A stretch of DNA of 64,000 bases from Taibaiella chishuiensis (GTDB taxonomy: Bacteria; Bacteroidota; Bacteroidia; Chitinophagales; Chitinophagaceae). Positions 16,649-24,959 of the stretch are shown in pieces (the first letter of the stretch is position 1; the number at the start of each line of letters is the position of its first letter). The stretch is taken from assembly GCF_003014535.1 (NCBI RefSeq), contig NZ_PYGD01000001.1, forward strand, positions 1,116,001-1,180,000, written 5' to 3'. The notes beneath the pieces are model-generated. The model worked only from the letters and a program-made list of their open reading frames with translations, did no database searches and was not told the origin of the DNA. The translations under genes were made by a program, and so were the position numbers.

Positions 16649-17122
16649 ATGGCAGATATCAATTATGTAACCAAGGATACCTTGGAGCAAATGAGGCAGG
16701 AATTAACGCAACTTAAAACAGCAGGCCGCGCGGAAATCGCAAGGGCTATCGCAGAAGCGAGGGAAAAGGGGGACCTCCGGGAAAACGCGGAGTACGATGC
16801 AGCCAAAGAAGCTCAGGGATATCACGAAGCCAAGATCGCACAACTGGAATTGGCGATCATCGGTTCGCGGGTTATTGATACCAAAGACATTGACATCAGC
16901 AAGGTCTCTATTCTCAGCAAGGTGAAGATCACCAATGTTAAAACGAAAAAATCTTTCGAATACCAGATCGTTTCCGAAACCGAAGCCGACCTCAAAGCCG
17001 GTAAGATCTCGGTAGGTTCCCCTATTGCAAAAGGCCTGCTCGGCAAAGCGGTAGGAGAAACCGCAGAAGTAGCTGCACCCTCCGGTACCATGAAATTCAA
17101 AATCGACGCGATCAGTATATAA
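16649..17122 (+). CDS. greA: Transcription elongation factor GreA
   Basis: I chose the ATG at 16649, preceded by AAAAGGAG, over the ATG at 16607, which lies inside the leader hairpin. The resulting 157 residues match GreA length. The N-terminal coiled coil carries GDLRENAEYDAAKEAQ with the acidic tip residues that enter the RNA polymerase secondary channel and stimulate cleavage of backtracked RNA. The C-terminal FKBP-like domain ends in SPIAKGLLGKAVGE. Confidence 0.95.
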   Translation: MADINYVTKDTLEQMRQELTQLKTAGRAEIARAIAEAREKGDLRENAEYDAAKEAQGYHEAKIAQLELAIIGSRVIDTKDIDISKVSILSKVKITNVKTKKSFEYQIVSETEADLKAGKISVGSPIAKGLLGKAVGETAEVAAPSGTMKFKIDAISI

Positions 17123-17142
17123 GCCTGCAGTAATGCAGTAAA

Positions 17143-17177
17143 AAGAGGCCGCGATCGAAGATCACGGCCTCTTTTTT
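17143..17177 (+). terminator. Intrinsic terminator of greA
   Basis: AAGAGGCCG pairs with CGGCCTCTT and a T run follows, 20 bases after the stop. Confidence 0.9.
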
Positions 17178-17278
17178 ATGGTTTGTTTCCCGGGGTAATG
17201 GTATCTTTAGCGACCATTAACCGGCCTTGCACCCGTTATTGCAACAGGCACAAGCCCTCAAACACGAACCATTGTTTT

Positions 17279-17674
17279 ATGACTGTTTTTTCGAAAATCA
17301 TTGCAGGTGAAATCCCTTCTTACAAGATCCTGGAAGATGACCGTTTTTATGCCTTCCTGGACATTTTCCCACTTGTAAAAGGGCATGTGCTTGTTGTACC
17401 CAAAGTGGAAGTGGATAAGGTCTTCGACCTGGACGACGATCTGCTCGGAGCTGCTTTCGTGTTTGCCAAAAAGATAGGCAAAGCGATCGAAAAAGCTTTC
17501 GACTGTAACCGCTGTGGTATAAGCGTAGTGGGGCTCGAAGTGCCGCATGCGCATATCCATCTCATGCCCATCAACAGTGTCGACGATATGAACTTTCACC
17601 ATCCTAAACTGAAGCTGAGCGACGAAGAGCTGAAGGCCGTACAGCAGCAAATTATCGATGCCTTGCAGGCATAG
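17279..17674 (+). CDS. HIT-family (histidine triad) nucleotide-binding protein
   Basis: The ATG at 17279 gives the usual HIT start (TVFSKIIAGEIPSYKILEDD) and 131 residues; the longer frame from 17183 adds an unrelated N-terminus. The triad reads HAHIHLMP near residue 99. HIT proteins hydrolyse nucleoside phosphoramidates or dinucleoside polyphosphates in the cytoplasm. Zinc-binding Cys residues of the Hint subgroup are not evident. Confidence 0.92.
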   Translation: MTVFSKIIAGEIPSYKILEDDRFYAFLDIFPLVKGHVLVVPKVEVDKVFDLDDDLLGAAFVFAKKIGKAIEKAFDCNRCGISVVGLEVPHAHIHLMPINSVDDMNFHHPKLKLSDEELKAVQQQIIDALQA

Positions 17675-17787
17675 TGTACCCGGTAGGGCAATAAATCTTT
17701 GCACAAAGAGATGGATAAACACGGACAAGATTGTTCCGTGCTTACCCGCCTGTGTATTGTAATCAAAACGCATGGTTATTCAGCCTG

Positions 17788-18092
17788 TTATTGTTTGATG
17801 ATCTTAACCACGGTTTCTGCATTATTGATCCGGAGCAGGTAAGCGCCCGGGGCCAGGGTGTGTTGCCGGCATCGTATTGTATCTGTGCGCAGCAGCAGGA
17901 AATGGCCTGGTGTGGCGCGCTGCCACGACCTGTAGCCGTTTTACGGTAACGGATACTCATGCCAGGTTCATAACCCGGCATCAGGTCGTCGAGAACTACG
18001 GTCCATACGCCTGTTCTTAGGAAATTGGCATCTACAGCGGTGCTGTATGCATGGTGTCTGTAAATCCGATGTAAATGTGCAGTATAGTGCGC
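17788..18092 (-). pseudogene. Remnant of a T9SS-sorted secreted protein
   Basis: On the minus strand the 3' end encodes APGAYLLRINNAETVVKIIK followed by TAA (17790-17788), which is a T9SS sorting-domain terminus. Upstream the frame shifts, and a second frame gives RTGVWTVVLDDLMPGYEPGM (about 17949-18010), typical of a surface protein passenger, and runs back to about 18092. No signal peptide or start is left, and at least one frameshift separates the two parts. This fills most of the gap between the HIT gene and pnuC. Confidence 0.6.
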
Positions 18093-18094
18093 AT

Positions 18095-18120
18095 AAAAAA
18101 ACCGGCTTTTCGGGAACCGG
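18095..18120 (-). terminator. Probable terminator downstream of pnuC
   Basis: A short GC hairpin (CCGG arms at 18102-18105 and 18117-18120, extended by a bulged TT/AA pair) is followed on the minus strand by seven T residues. It lies 114 bases after the pnuC stop. The stem is weak. Confidence 0.5.
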
Positions 18121-18233
18121 GTATTTTTATTTAATAAAGTATGTAGGTGTTTTGTTATTAGGAATATGTGTTCATTTTAAAGGCATACTTCACCGCTTGA
18201 GTCCCGTTTGTAAGTAAGTGGTAGCCATTGCAA

Positions 18234-18863
18234 TTATGCTATACCGGACGAAGACGCTTTGTTGTCGACCAGCTTTTTCCACCGGAAATAACCAAACACC
18301 GCAACCGTAAACAGGAAGAGGGTAAGCAAGGCCGTAAGCGGCATATGCTTGTAAAAGAACAGCGGAATGGCAATGGCGTTGGAAATGTTGAGCAGGATCC
18401 AGTTTTCGAGCTTACGCCGTGCCAGCAGCCACATACCCGACCAGGCGGTAGCAGCAACCAGGGCATCGGCCACAGGTACGTTGGAAGGTGTGATATAAGC
18501 AATGAGCGGTGTGGCATACTTGAGCAGTACAAAGAAAACCAAGAATGCAAGACCCGCTATAGATAAGGCTATTTTCCAGTCCCGCGGACTACAACGGGTT
18601 ATGGGCAGCGGTTCGGTGGCTTTCGTTTTCTGTACCCAGAGGTACCATCCGTAAATGCTCATGATGAAATAATAGAGGTTGAGCGTGGCATCGGCATAGA
18701 GGCCTGGATGAGGCTGGGCCAGCATCCAGGTGTAAATGCCGGTAGCGATAATACCCGCAGGATACAGCAATACATTATTGCGGTAGGAAAGGAGCACCTG
18801 TACTACGCTGAAAAAAACGGCAACGAGTTCCAGCCAGCTGGTTTGTTGCCATTGCTCGATCAT
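18234..18863 (-). CDS. pnuC: Nicotinamide riboside transporter PnuC
   Basis: The frame is open from 18971, but the -7 element on the minus strand at 18901-18894 implies a start at 18884 or, as chosen here, 18863. The latter gives 209 residues beginning MIEQWQQTSWLELVAVFF, in line with the family. There are about seven hydrophobic spans. The signatures are the WxxxxLNISNAIAIPLFFYK run near the C-terminus and the GLYADATLNLYYFIMSIYGW run in the middle. PnuC carries nicotinamide riboside across the inner membrane for NAD salvage. No NadR-like kinase lies alongside. Confidence 0.88.
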   Translation of the reverse strand: MIEQWQQTSWLELVAVFFSVVQVLLSYRNNVLLYPAGIIATGIYTWMLAQPHPGLYADATLNLYYFIMSIYGWYLWVQKTKATEPLPITRCSPRDWKIALSIAGLAFLVFFVLLKYATPLIAYITPSNVPVADALVAATAWSGMWLLARRKLENWILLNISNAIAIPLFFYKHMPLTALLTLFLFTVAVFGYFRWKKLVDNKASSSGIA

Positions 18864-18893
18864 ATAAGGGTAAATATCCGGCATAAAAGGCCG

Positions 18894-18901
18894 CAAAAAT
18901 A
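18894..18901 (-). promoter_or_regulatory. -7 element of pnuC
   Basis: TATTTTTG on the minus strand matches TAnnTTTG. It sits only about 10 bases before the ATG at 18884 and 31 before that at 18863, which argues against the longer reading frame. Confidence 0.5.
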
Positions 18902-18958
18902 CAAGGTTAAAATCGTAACACCATAACAACAGGTACTGGACTACTGTCAAGTTCTTCG

Positions 18959-18966
18959 TACCTTTG
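18959..18966 (+). promoter_or_regulatory. -7 element of clpX
   Basis: TACCTTTG lies 24 bases before the clpX ATG. The -33 TTG is not conserved (CTGGAC at the expected place). Confidence 0.6.
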
Positions 18967-18989
18967 TTCAAAATCAGGAAAAGAGATCA

Positions 18990-20234
18990 ATGGCAAAACA
19001 AAATAATGTGCGAAAATGCTCTTTCTGCGGAAAGCTGGAAAGTCAGGCAGCACTGCTCATTACGGGCGTAGATGGCAACATTTGCGACGAATGTGCCGAG
19101 CAGGCGCACCTGATGGTGACGGATGCGAGCATGAAGCCTAAAGCGGGCAACAACAAATACGACGTAAAAAATCATAAGGTCTATAAACCTAAAGAGATCA
19201 AATCCTTCCTCGACCAGTATATCATTGGCCAGGACGATGCCAAGAAAGTAATGGCGGTAGCCATGTACAACCACTACAAAAGGTTGATGCATCCCATTAC
19301 CGACGACGTGGAAATCGAGAAGTCCAATATCATTATGGTTGGGGAAACCGGTACCGGTAAAACCCTGCTGGCCAAAACCGTGGCCCGTATCCTGCAGGTA
19401 CCTTTCGCTATTGCCGATGCTACCGTGTTTACCCAGGCGGGTTACGTGGGCGAAGATGTAGAGAGCATCCTGTCGCGCCTGCTGCAGGCCTGCGACTATG
19501 ATGTGGCCGCTGCGGAAAAAGGTATTGTTTATATCGACGAGATCGATAAGATCGGTCGTAAGAGCGACAACCCTTCCATTACCCGCGATGTAAGCGGCGA
19601 AGGGGTACAGCAGGCCTTGCTCAAACTGCTCGAAGGGTCTGAAGTGCTGGTACCACCGCAGGGTGGCCGTAAGCACCCCGAGCAAAAACTGATCAAAGTA
19701 AATACACAAAATATCCTCTTTATCTGCGGCGGCGCATTCGAAGGCATCGACAAGCTGATCGCCCGCCGTATGGAGGCTTCTACCATCGGGTTCAAAAATG
19801 CGGATCAGAAAGATAAGATCGACCGTACTAACCTGCTGCAATATGTAAACCCGCAGGATCTGCGTTCCTTCGGCCTTATCCCCGAATTGCTGGGCAGGCT
19901 GCCTGTGGTTACTTATCTCAATCCACTCGATAAAGATGTGCTGAAGCGTATCCTTACCGAGCCAAAAAATGCACTGATCCGCCAGTACAAGCGCCTGTTC
20001 GAATATGAAAATATCCAGCTCGAAGTAGAAGAGGCTGCGCTGGATTATATGGTGGACAAGGCTTTTACTTACAAACTGGGCGGCAGGGGCCTGCGTACCA
20101 TCTGCGAGATGATTCTTACCGATGCCATGTTCGAACTGCCTTCGGAGCAGCACGATGGTGTATTCACCCTGACGCTCGATTATGCGATGCAAAAACTCGA
20201 AAGAGCCAAGCTCGAGTATATGAAGGCAGCTTAG
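18990..20234 (+). CDS. clpX: ATP-dependent protease ATPase subunit ClpX
   Basis: A 414-residue ClpX. The N-terminal zinc-binding domain has Cys10, Cys13, Cys32 and Cys35. Then come Walker A GETGTGKT at 118-125, pore loop GYVGEDVES at 151-159, Walker [10 protein letters not shown] near 180, the ClpP-binding loop STIGFKN near 270, and the sensor-2 GGRGLRT near 365. As a hexamer it unfolds tagged proteins and feeds them to ClpP. clpP is not adjacent here. A small gene follows after 45 bases and is probably co-transcribed. Confidence 0.97.
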   Translation: MAKQNNVRKCSFCGKLESQAALLITGVDGNICDECAEQAHLMVTDASMKPKAGNNKYDVKNHKVYKPKEIKSFLDQYIIGQDDAKKVMAVAMYNHYKRLMHPITDDVEIEKSNIIMVGETGTGKTLLAKTVARILQVPFAIADATVFTQAGYVGEDVESILSRLLQACDYDVAAAEKGIVYIDEIDKIGRKSDNPSITRDVSGEGVQQALLKLLEGSEVLVPPQGGRKHPEQKLIKVNTQNILFICGGAFEGIDKLIARRMEASTIGFKNADQKDKIDRTNLLQYVNPQDLRSFGLIPELLGRLPVVTYLNPLDKDVLKRILTEPKNALIRQYKRLFEYENIQLEVEEAALDYMVDKAFTYKLGGRGLRTICEMILTDAMFELPSEQHDGVFTLTLDYAMQKLERAKLEYMKAA

Positions 20235-20279
20235 TACTGAAAAAGAAACTCATTTATTTAAAACAAGACTTAATAACCC

Positions 20280-20540
20280 ATGCAGGCACTTATTGATGAA
20301 TTAGTAGCAAAAGCAGGACTGACGCCCGAAGCGGCAGCCAAATCCGTGGAAACAACAATCGGCTTCGTAAAAAGCAAATTACCGCCATTCCTGGCCGATA
20401 AGGTAGAGGACCTGTTGAACGGTAAGTTTGATCTCGGTTCCCTGCTCGGCGGTTTCGGCGGTGGCGGATCGGCCGACGAAAGCCCGCTCGACAAACTGAG
20501 CGGTATGTTCGGCGGCAAAACGGAAGAAGGCAAAGCCTAA
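20280..20540 (+). CDS. Small helical protein with Gly-rich tail, clpX operon
   Basis: An 86-residue protein of unknown function. Residues 1-50 are amphipathic helices (IDELVAKAGLTPEAAAKSVE, FVKSKLPPFLADKVEDLLNG). The rest is a flexible GSLLGGFGGGG stretch and SGMFGG near the end. The layout recalls small DUF2267/DUF2780-type proteins but I cannot place it firmly. There is no signal peptide. It lies 45 bases after clpX and before a shared terminator, so it is probably made together with ClpX. Confidence 0.75.
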   Translation: MQALIDELVAKAGLTPEAAAKSVETTIGFVKSKLPPFLADKVEDLLNGKFDLGSLLGGFGGGGSADESPLDKLSGMFGGKTEEGKA

Positions 20541-20598
20541 GATCCTTATGCTATCCCGGGTTGTACTTCAGCCCGATGCGTCTTTACAATTTTTCAGG

Positions 20599-20628
20599 AA
20601 GCAGCTGTATCGTACAGCTGCTTTTTTT
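20599..20628 (+). terminator. Intrinsic terminator of the clpX operon
   Basis: An 11-bp stem (20599-20609 with 20613-20623) with a 3-base loop runs into seven T residues. Confidence 0.92.
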
Positions 20629-20727
20629 GTGGGTAATACCGACGGTGTAAACAAGGTAGTCGCCACGGTCAAAAAGCCCGGGTGTGCATGGATTGCCGTA
20701 AGCCTTGTAAGCGGCGCCTGCAGATAA

Positions 20728-20763
20728 AAAGAGAGGCTGTCTCCAGGTTAGAGACAGCCTCGT
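20728..20763 (-). terminator. Intrinsic terminator of the small secreted-protein gene
   Basis: GAGGCTGTCTC (20733-20743) pairs with GAGACAGCCTC (20751-20761). On the minus strand it is followed by a T-rich tract, about 28 bases past the stop at 20789. Confidence 0.85.
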
Positions 20764-20788
20764 TGTTTTATAATATGCCGTAGAAAAA

Positions 20789-21241
20789 TTACCAGGGGTG
20801 GTAAACGGATACCTCGATAGTATAGGCAAACGTAGCGCCGACAATGCTGTAGCCCCAGGTTTTCTTAAACGTGAACGTAGAGTAATAGGTGCCGGTATAG
20901 AGCAGCGAGCCGCCCATAGGCATAGCATCAAAGGTAGAAAGCGGGATGTTAAGTGCCTGGTAGGGACCCCATGGTGCTACGAAATCGTTTAAGGCAAAGC
21001 TTACATTGGTAAGTGTAGGGCCTAAGCCGGTAACCGGGAATTCGCCTTTGGTACCGATAGTTGTGGTGGTCCAGCTGGCGCCGGTTGGGGCAACGGTGGC
21101 TTTAAACTGTCCGGCCGGATTGGCGCTGGTGTTGGCCACATAGGCTACCGCGAAACCATTGGCGCCGGAGAGTTGTGCGCGGGACATAAAGGAGATGGAG
21201 AGCAGGGCAAAGGCCGTCAACAGGAATTTTAAACTTTTCAT
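20789..21241 (-). CDS. Small secreted protein of unknown function
   Basis: A 150-residue protein with a clear signal peptide (MKSLKFLLTAFALLSISF, cleavage near SRAQ at residue 22). The mature part is rich in Thr, Ser, Gly, Ala and aromatic residues and looks all-beta (for example FKATVAPTGASWTTTTIGT, YSTFTFKKTWGYSIVGATFA). No Cys is present and no family is recognised. It ends in YHPW with no T9SS sorting domain, so a periplasmic or outer-membrane-associated place is likely. Confidence 0.75.
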   Translation of the reverse strand: MKSLKFLLTAFALLSISFMSRAQLSGANGFAVAYVANTSANPAGQFKATVAPTGASWTTTTIGTKGEFPVTGLGPTLTNVSFALNDFVAPWGPYQALNIPLSTFDAMPMGGSLLYTGTYYSTFTFKKTWGYSIVGATFAYTIEVSVYHPW

Positions 21242-21325
21242 TGTTTGTGCTTTTTATGGGTGAACACCAAAGGTCAATGTACAGAAGCGCAAAAAATGCC
21301 CCTGGTAAAAAAAGTATCAGGTATG

Positions 21326-21515
21326 GAGATGTTAGATATGAGATGTGAGATGTTAGATATGAGATGTTAGAGAGTGACTGTCATCCTGAGCATCGCGAAG
21401 GAGCTCCTTTTATTAGTATCAGGTAGCAAGTAGCAAGTAGCAAGCGTGCGATTGTCATCCTGAGCATCGCGAAGGAACTCATCGGTTAGCTGGCCGTATT
21501 AGCGTGCGGCATCCC
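21326..21515. repeat. Composite intergenic repeat: heptamers plus inverted copies of the 81-bp unit
   Basis: 21326-21370 is a run of 7-base units (GAGATGT and TAGATAT alternating). 21371-21402 and 21451-21515 are partial copies, in the opposite orientation, of the unit arrayed at 7.9-8.7 kb (core GTCATCCTGAGCATCGCGAA, joint TAGCTGGCCGTATTAGCGTG). Between them lie about three heptamers of GTAGCAA preceded by TTATTAGTATCA, mirroring the junction at 8581-8620. Confidence 0.85.
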
Positions 21516-21517
21516 CC

Positions 21518-22990
21518 TTACAAAACAGGCGATAGCAGCCTGGCCGTATCTTCCAGCAGCTCCAGCCACCAGGCGCGTTTGGCCCAGTCTTCGATAAAGA
21601 TTTCCTCACTATCGGCCATATCCTTAACCAATGCGGCTTCCAGCTCTTCGCTTACACGCCGGCTATAGATCACCGCATTGATCTCGAAGTTAAGTTCAAA
21701 ACTCCGCCCATCCATATTTGCCGTGCCAACGATCGACAGGTTATCGTCGACGACCATGGTCTTGGCATGCATAAAACCTTTGTGGTAGAGGAATATCCGC
21801 ACACCGCAGGAAAGCATCTCTTTAAAATAGGAGCGGGCGGCTGCATTCACGATAAACGAATCTGATATACCGGGCAGCAGCAGGCGTACGTCTTTGCCGC
21901 TTAAAGCCGCCTTTTTGAGCGCATCGTAAATACTCTGGTTCGGGATAAAATACGGCGAAGAGATATAGACCTTTTCACGGGCATCGACAATGGCTGTAAA
22001 GAAACTGAGCATAATGGCAGAGCTCGGGTAGTCGGGGCCGCCGGCCACGATCTGCACCAGGTCTTCGTGGTCTTCCTGCGGGGCTTCAAACAGGTTGGGA
22101 AAGAAATTTCGGGTAATATCGAGTGTCTCTTCGGTACAAAAATTCCAGTTGGCGATAAAGTGATATTGCAGGCTGCTTACGGCCGGACCTTCTATCTTAA
22201 CATGGGTGTCGCGCCAGTAAAGGCTTGCAGGATCGCCGTCGTTCAGGTATTTATCCGATACATTAATGCCGCCGATAAACCCGGTAACGCCGTCTACGAT
22301 GATGATCTTGCGGTGGTCCCGGTAATTGATCCTGTTGGCCAGCAGGTAAAATTTGACCTCGAAAAACGGGAATACCTGGATGCCCGCCTGGCGCATGTCA
22401 GCTATGGTGGCGTCGGCCAGGCCATGACTGCCGAAGTCGTCGTAGATAAACCGGACCGTAACACCTTCCCCGGCTTTCCGTTTCAGCAGGTCGATGAGCT
22501 GCATCCCGATCTTATCATCATCGAATATGTAGTATTCCAGGTGGATGTATTCGCGGGCTTGCTCCAGTGCGCGGATCACTTCCGGGAATTTCTGTTCGCC
22601 GTTGAGCAATAGCTTTACTTTGTTATAACTGAGTACGGCCTTCGAATCGCGGAGTAGCAGTTGTACCAGGTCTTTATGACCTTCCAGGAGTTCGCTGTGC
22701 GCGGCAAATACCTTCAGCGAATTTTCCGACAACTGGTTTTCGATCTTCTCATACAGTTCGTCGTTTTGGATGATCTTTTTGGTGAAGAGCTTGCGCCGCC
22801 GGTAATTGGTGCCAAAGGAGAAGTAAATGATACTGCCGGCAACGGGTACCAGGAATACCAGCAGGATATAGGCCATGGTCTTCGACGAATTGTCGGTATC
22901 CATGATGATGCGTATGACCGTAAATACGGACAGCAGTACGACAAGTACCAGGGAAATCGTGGACAAGTGCCTGCTGATGAGTTCGATCAT
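21518..22990 (-). CDS. cls: Cardiolipin synthase (phospholipase D family)
   Basis: A 490-residue ClsA-type enzyme. Two N-terminal membrane helices (SLVLVVLLSVFTVI and YILLVFLVPVAGSIIYFSFG) precede two HKD motifs, HRKIIIVDG near 230 and HAKTMVVDD near 410, each with the downstream Gly-Gly/Gly-Ser element. It joins two phosphatidylglycerols to make cardiolipin at the inner membrane. It is the last gene of a minus-strand envelope group headed by the DUF4271 and hemD-like genes. Confidence 0.93.
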   Translation of the reverse strand: MIELISRHLSTISLVLVVLLSVFTVIRIIMDTDNSSKTMAYILLVFLVPVAGSIIYFSFGTNYRRRKLFTKKIIQNDELYEKIENQLSENSLKVFAAHSELLEGHKDLVQLLLRDSKAVLSYNKVKLLLNGEQKFPEVIRALEQAREYIHLEYYIFDDDKIGMQLIDLLKRKAGEGVTVRFIYDDFGSHGLADATIADMRQAGIQVFPFFEVKFYLLANRINYRDHRKIIIVDGVTGFIGGINVSDKYLNDGDPASLYWRDTHVKIEGPAVSSLQYHFIANWNFCTEETLDITRNFFPNLFEAPQEDHEDLVQIVAGGPDYPSSAIMLSFFTAIVDAREKVYISSPYFIPNQSIYDALKKAALSGKDVRLLLPGISDSFIVNAAARSYFKEMLSCGVRIFLYHKGFMHAKTMVVDDNLSIVGTANMDGRSFELNFEINAVIYSRRVSEELEAALVKDMADSEEIFIEDWAKRAWWLELLEDTARLLSPVL

Positions 22991-23058
22991 ATTGCTGCTA
23001 ACAAATTTATCGGGAAATTGTTAATCCGGCGGCATACCGGGAAACCGTTTAGGTACGC

Positions 23059-24867
23059 CTACTTCAGCTGTTGCATCGTAACCAGTTTCCGGTAGGTGCC
23101 CTCTACCTGCATCAGCTCCTGGTGCGAGCCGCGTTCCACAATCTCGCCCTGGTTCAGTACAATGATCTCGTCGGCATGCTGCACGGTAGACAGGCGGTGG
23201 GCAATTACGATACAGGTACGGTTTTTCATCAGCTGGTTGATTGCATCCTGTACGATACGCTCCGATTCTGTATCGAGCGAGGAGGTGGCTTCGTCGAGGA
23301 TCAGTATCGGCGGGTTTTTCAGCACAGCACGGGCAATGGTGATGCGCTGGCGTTCGCCACCGCTGAGCCGGTTGCCCCGGTCGCCGGCAAAGGTCTGGTA
23401 GCCGTCTTTTTTACGGAGTATAAATTCGTGGGCATTGGCTACACGGGCGGCATCTGCCACCTGCTCTTCGGTAGCGCCACCGGTACCCAGGGTAATGTTA
23501 TTGTACAGGGTGTCGTTAAACAAAATAGGTTCCTGCGATACCATACCGATCAGGCGGCGCAGGTCGTAGATCTTGTAGTCTTTTATATTCACCCCATCGA
23601 TCAGCAACTCGCCGCCGGTCACGTCATGAAAGCGCGGTATCAGGTCGGCCAGGGTACTTTTTCCCGCGCCCGAAGCGCCTACCAGCGCTACCGTAGCGCC
23701 TTTCATGATCTTCAGGTTTACATTGTTCAGGATCTGTTTGGAGCCATAGGCAAAGCTTACATTGCGCAGCTCTATACTGTCGGTAAATGTTTTTACGGCT
23801 TTGGCATCGGGTAGTTCCTTAATGGTATTTTCCACCTGCATCAGTTCCTGGATACGGTCCAGGGCGGCGGCCCCCTTCTGCATGTTGTAGAATGCGGTAG
23901 ATAAGGCCTTGATGGGATTGATGATCTGGTAGAACAGGGTAATGAAAAAGAGGAAGAAGGGGCCGGTAAGACTGGTGCCGCCGGTAAAGATCAGGTAGCC
24001 GCCCCACCACAGGATGGCCGATACCACGACAATGCCCAGTGTTTCGGAGAGGGGAGAGCCGGCATCCCTGCGCGCCGATATCTTGTTGCGTATACGCAGC
24101 AGGGTATTGTTGATCTGCCGGAAGCGCAGTTGCTGGTGGCGTTCGGCGTTGAATGCCTTTACCACGCGGATGCCTCCCAGGGTCTCATCGATATTGCTCA
24201 GCATTTCGCCCAGCTGCTCCTGTGCATCGTTGGAAGGGCGTTTGAGCGACTTGCCCACTTTACCGATTACGAAACCGGCAATAGGCAGGAATACCAGAAG
24301 CGACAAGGTCAACTGCGGGCTGATGGCGATCATGGTAACCAGGGTAAAGATAATGGTAAGCGGCTCCCGGATAATTGTTTCGATAACGCTCATCACCGAT
24401 ACTTCCACTTCGTTTACATCATTGGTCATACGCGATACCAGGTCGCCTTTATTTTCTTCGGTAAAGAAGCCGATCGGCAGCGAGAGGGCTTTGCCAAACA
24501 TATCGTCGCGCAGCTGCCGCATTACCGTATTGCGCAGCGGGTTAAGGATAAGCTGCGAACAGTAGATAAAAAAGTTTTTCAGTATCGTGGCCAGGATCAG
24601 GATCACCACGGCGTAGGTAAGCGCGGTAAGCTTGGTCTGCTCCAGCATAAAGGCATTGATGTAATTGGTTACGCTGGCAATAAGCCCGCTGCCGGTTGCG
24701 ACAACGGCCGTCTTTTCGGCGCCGGCAAACAATACCTGCAGCACGGGTATCAGCATACCAAACGAGAACAGGGCAAACACTACCGAAAGAAAGCTGGTAA
24801 AAAAGTACAGGACGATCTTGCCTTTATAAGGACTCAGGTAGGCTAATAGCTTTGGAATATTTTTCAT
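23059..24867 (-). CDS. ABC transporter, fused permease and ATPase, MsbA-like
   Basis: A 602-residue half-transporter: a six-helix exporter domain (about 1-320), then an ATPase with Walker A GASGAGKST near 395, signature LSGGERQRITIARA and Walker B ILILDEATSSLD. The order and length match MsbA/LmrA-type lipid or drug exporters that work as homodimers. In Bacteroidota these often flip lipid A. The 68-bp gap to cls and the acyltransferase upstream fit an envelope-lipid role, but the substrate is inferred. Confidence 0.88.
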   Translation of the reverse strand: MKNIPKLLAYLSPYKGKIVLYFFTSFLSVVFALFSFGMLIPVLQVLFAGAEKTAVVATGSGLIASVTNYINAFMLEQTKLTALTYAVVILILATILKNFFIYCSQLILNPLRNTVMRQLRDDMFGKALSLPIGFFTEENKGDLVSRMTNDVNEVEVSVMSVIETIIREPLTIIFTLVTMIAISPQLTLSLLVFLPIAGFVIGKVGKSLKRPSNDAQEQLGEMLSNIDETLGGIRVVKAFNAERHQQLRFRQINNTLLRIRNKISARRDAGSPLSETLGIVVVSAILWWGGYLIFTGGTSLTGPFFLFFITLFYQIINPIKALSTAFYNMQKGAAALDRIQELMQVENTIKELPDAKAVKTFTDSIELRNVSFAYGSKQILNNVNLKIMKGATVALVGASGAGKSTLADLIPRFHDVTGGELLIDGVNIKDYKIYDLRRLIGMVSQEPILFNDTLYNNITLGTGGATEEQVADAARVANAHEFILRKKDGYQTFAGDRGNRLSGGERQRITIARAVLKNPPILILDEATSSLDTESERIVQDAINQLMKNRTCIVIAHRLSTVQHADEIIVLNQGEIVERGSHQELMQVEGTYRKLVTMQQLK

Positions 24868-24959
24868 GCAATAATAATAGCGGTAAGGGCGTGCAGGCTT
24901 ATGCCGCGCCCGGCAAGCAACGCAAAGTTAGGGAATAGCGGCAGGAAAAAGCTTAAGTT

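Noticed and set aside
18864-18971. N-terminal extension of PnuC
   Set aside because: It runs upstream of the pnuC -7 element and into the clpX promoter.
18987-20192. 401-codon minus-strand frame
   Set aside because: Antisense shadow of clpX.
20584-20931. 115-codon minus-strand frame ending in a protein-like segment (CTPGLFDRGDYLVYTVG)
   Set aside because: It crosses two terminator hairpins and overlaps the secreted-protein gene in another frame; at most a small remnant.
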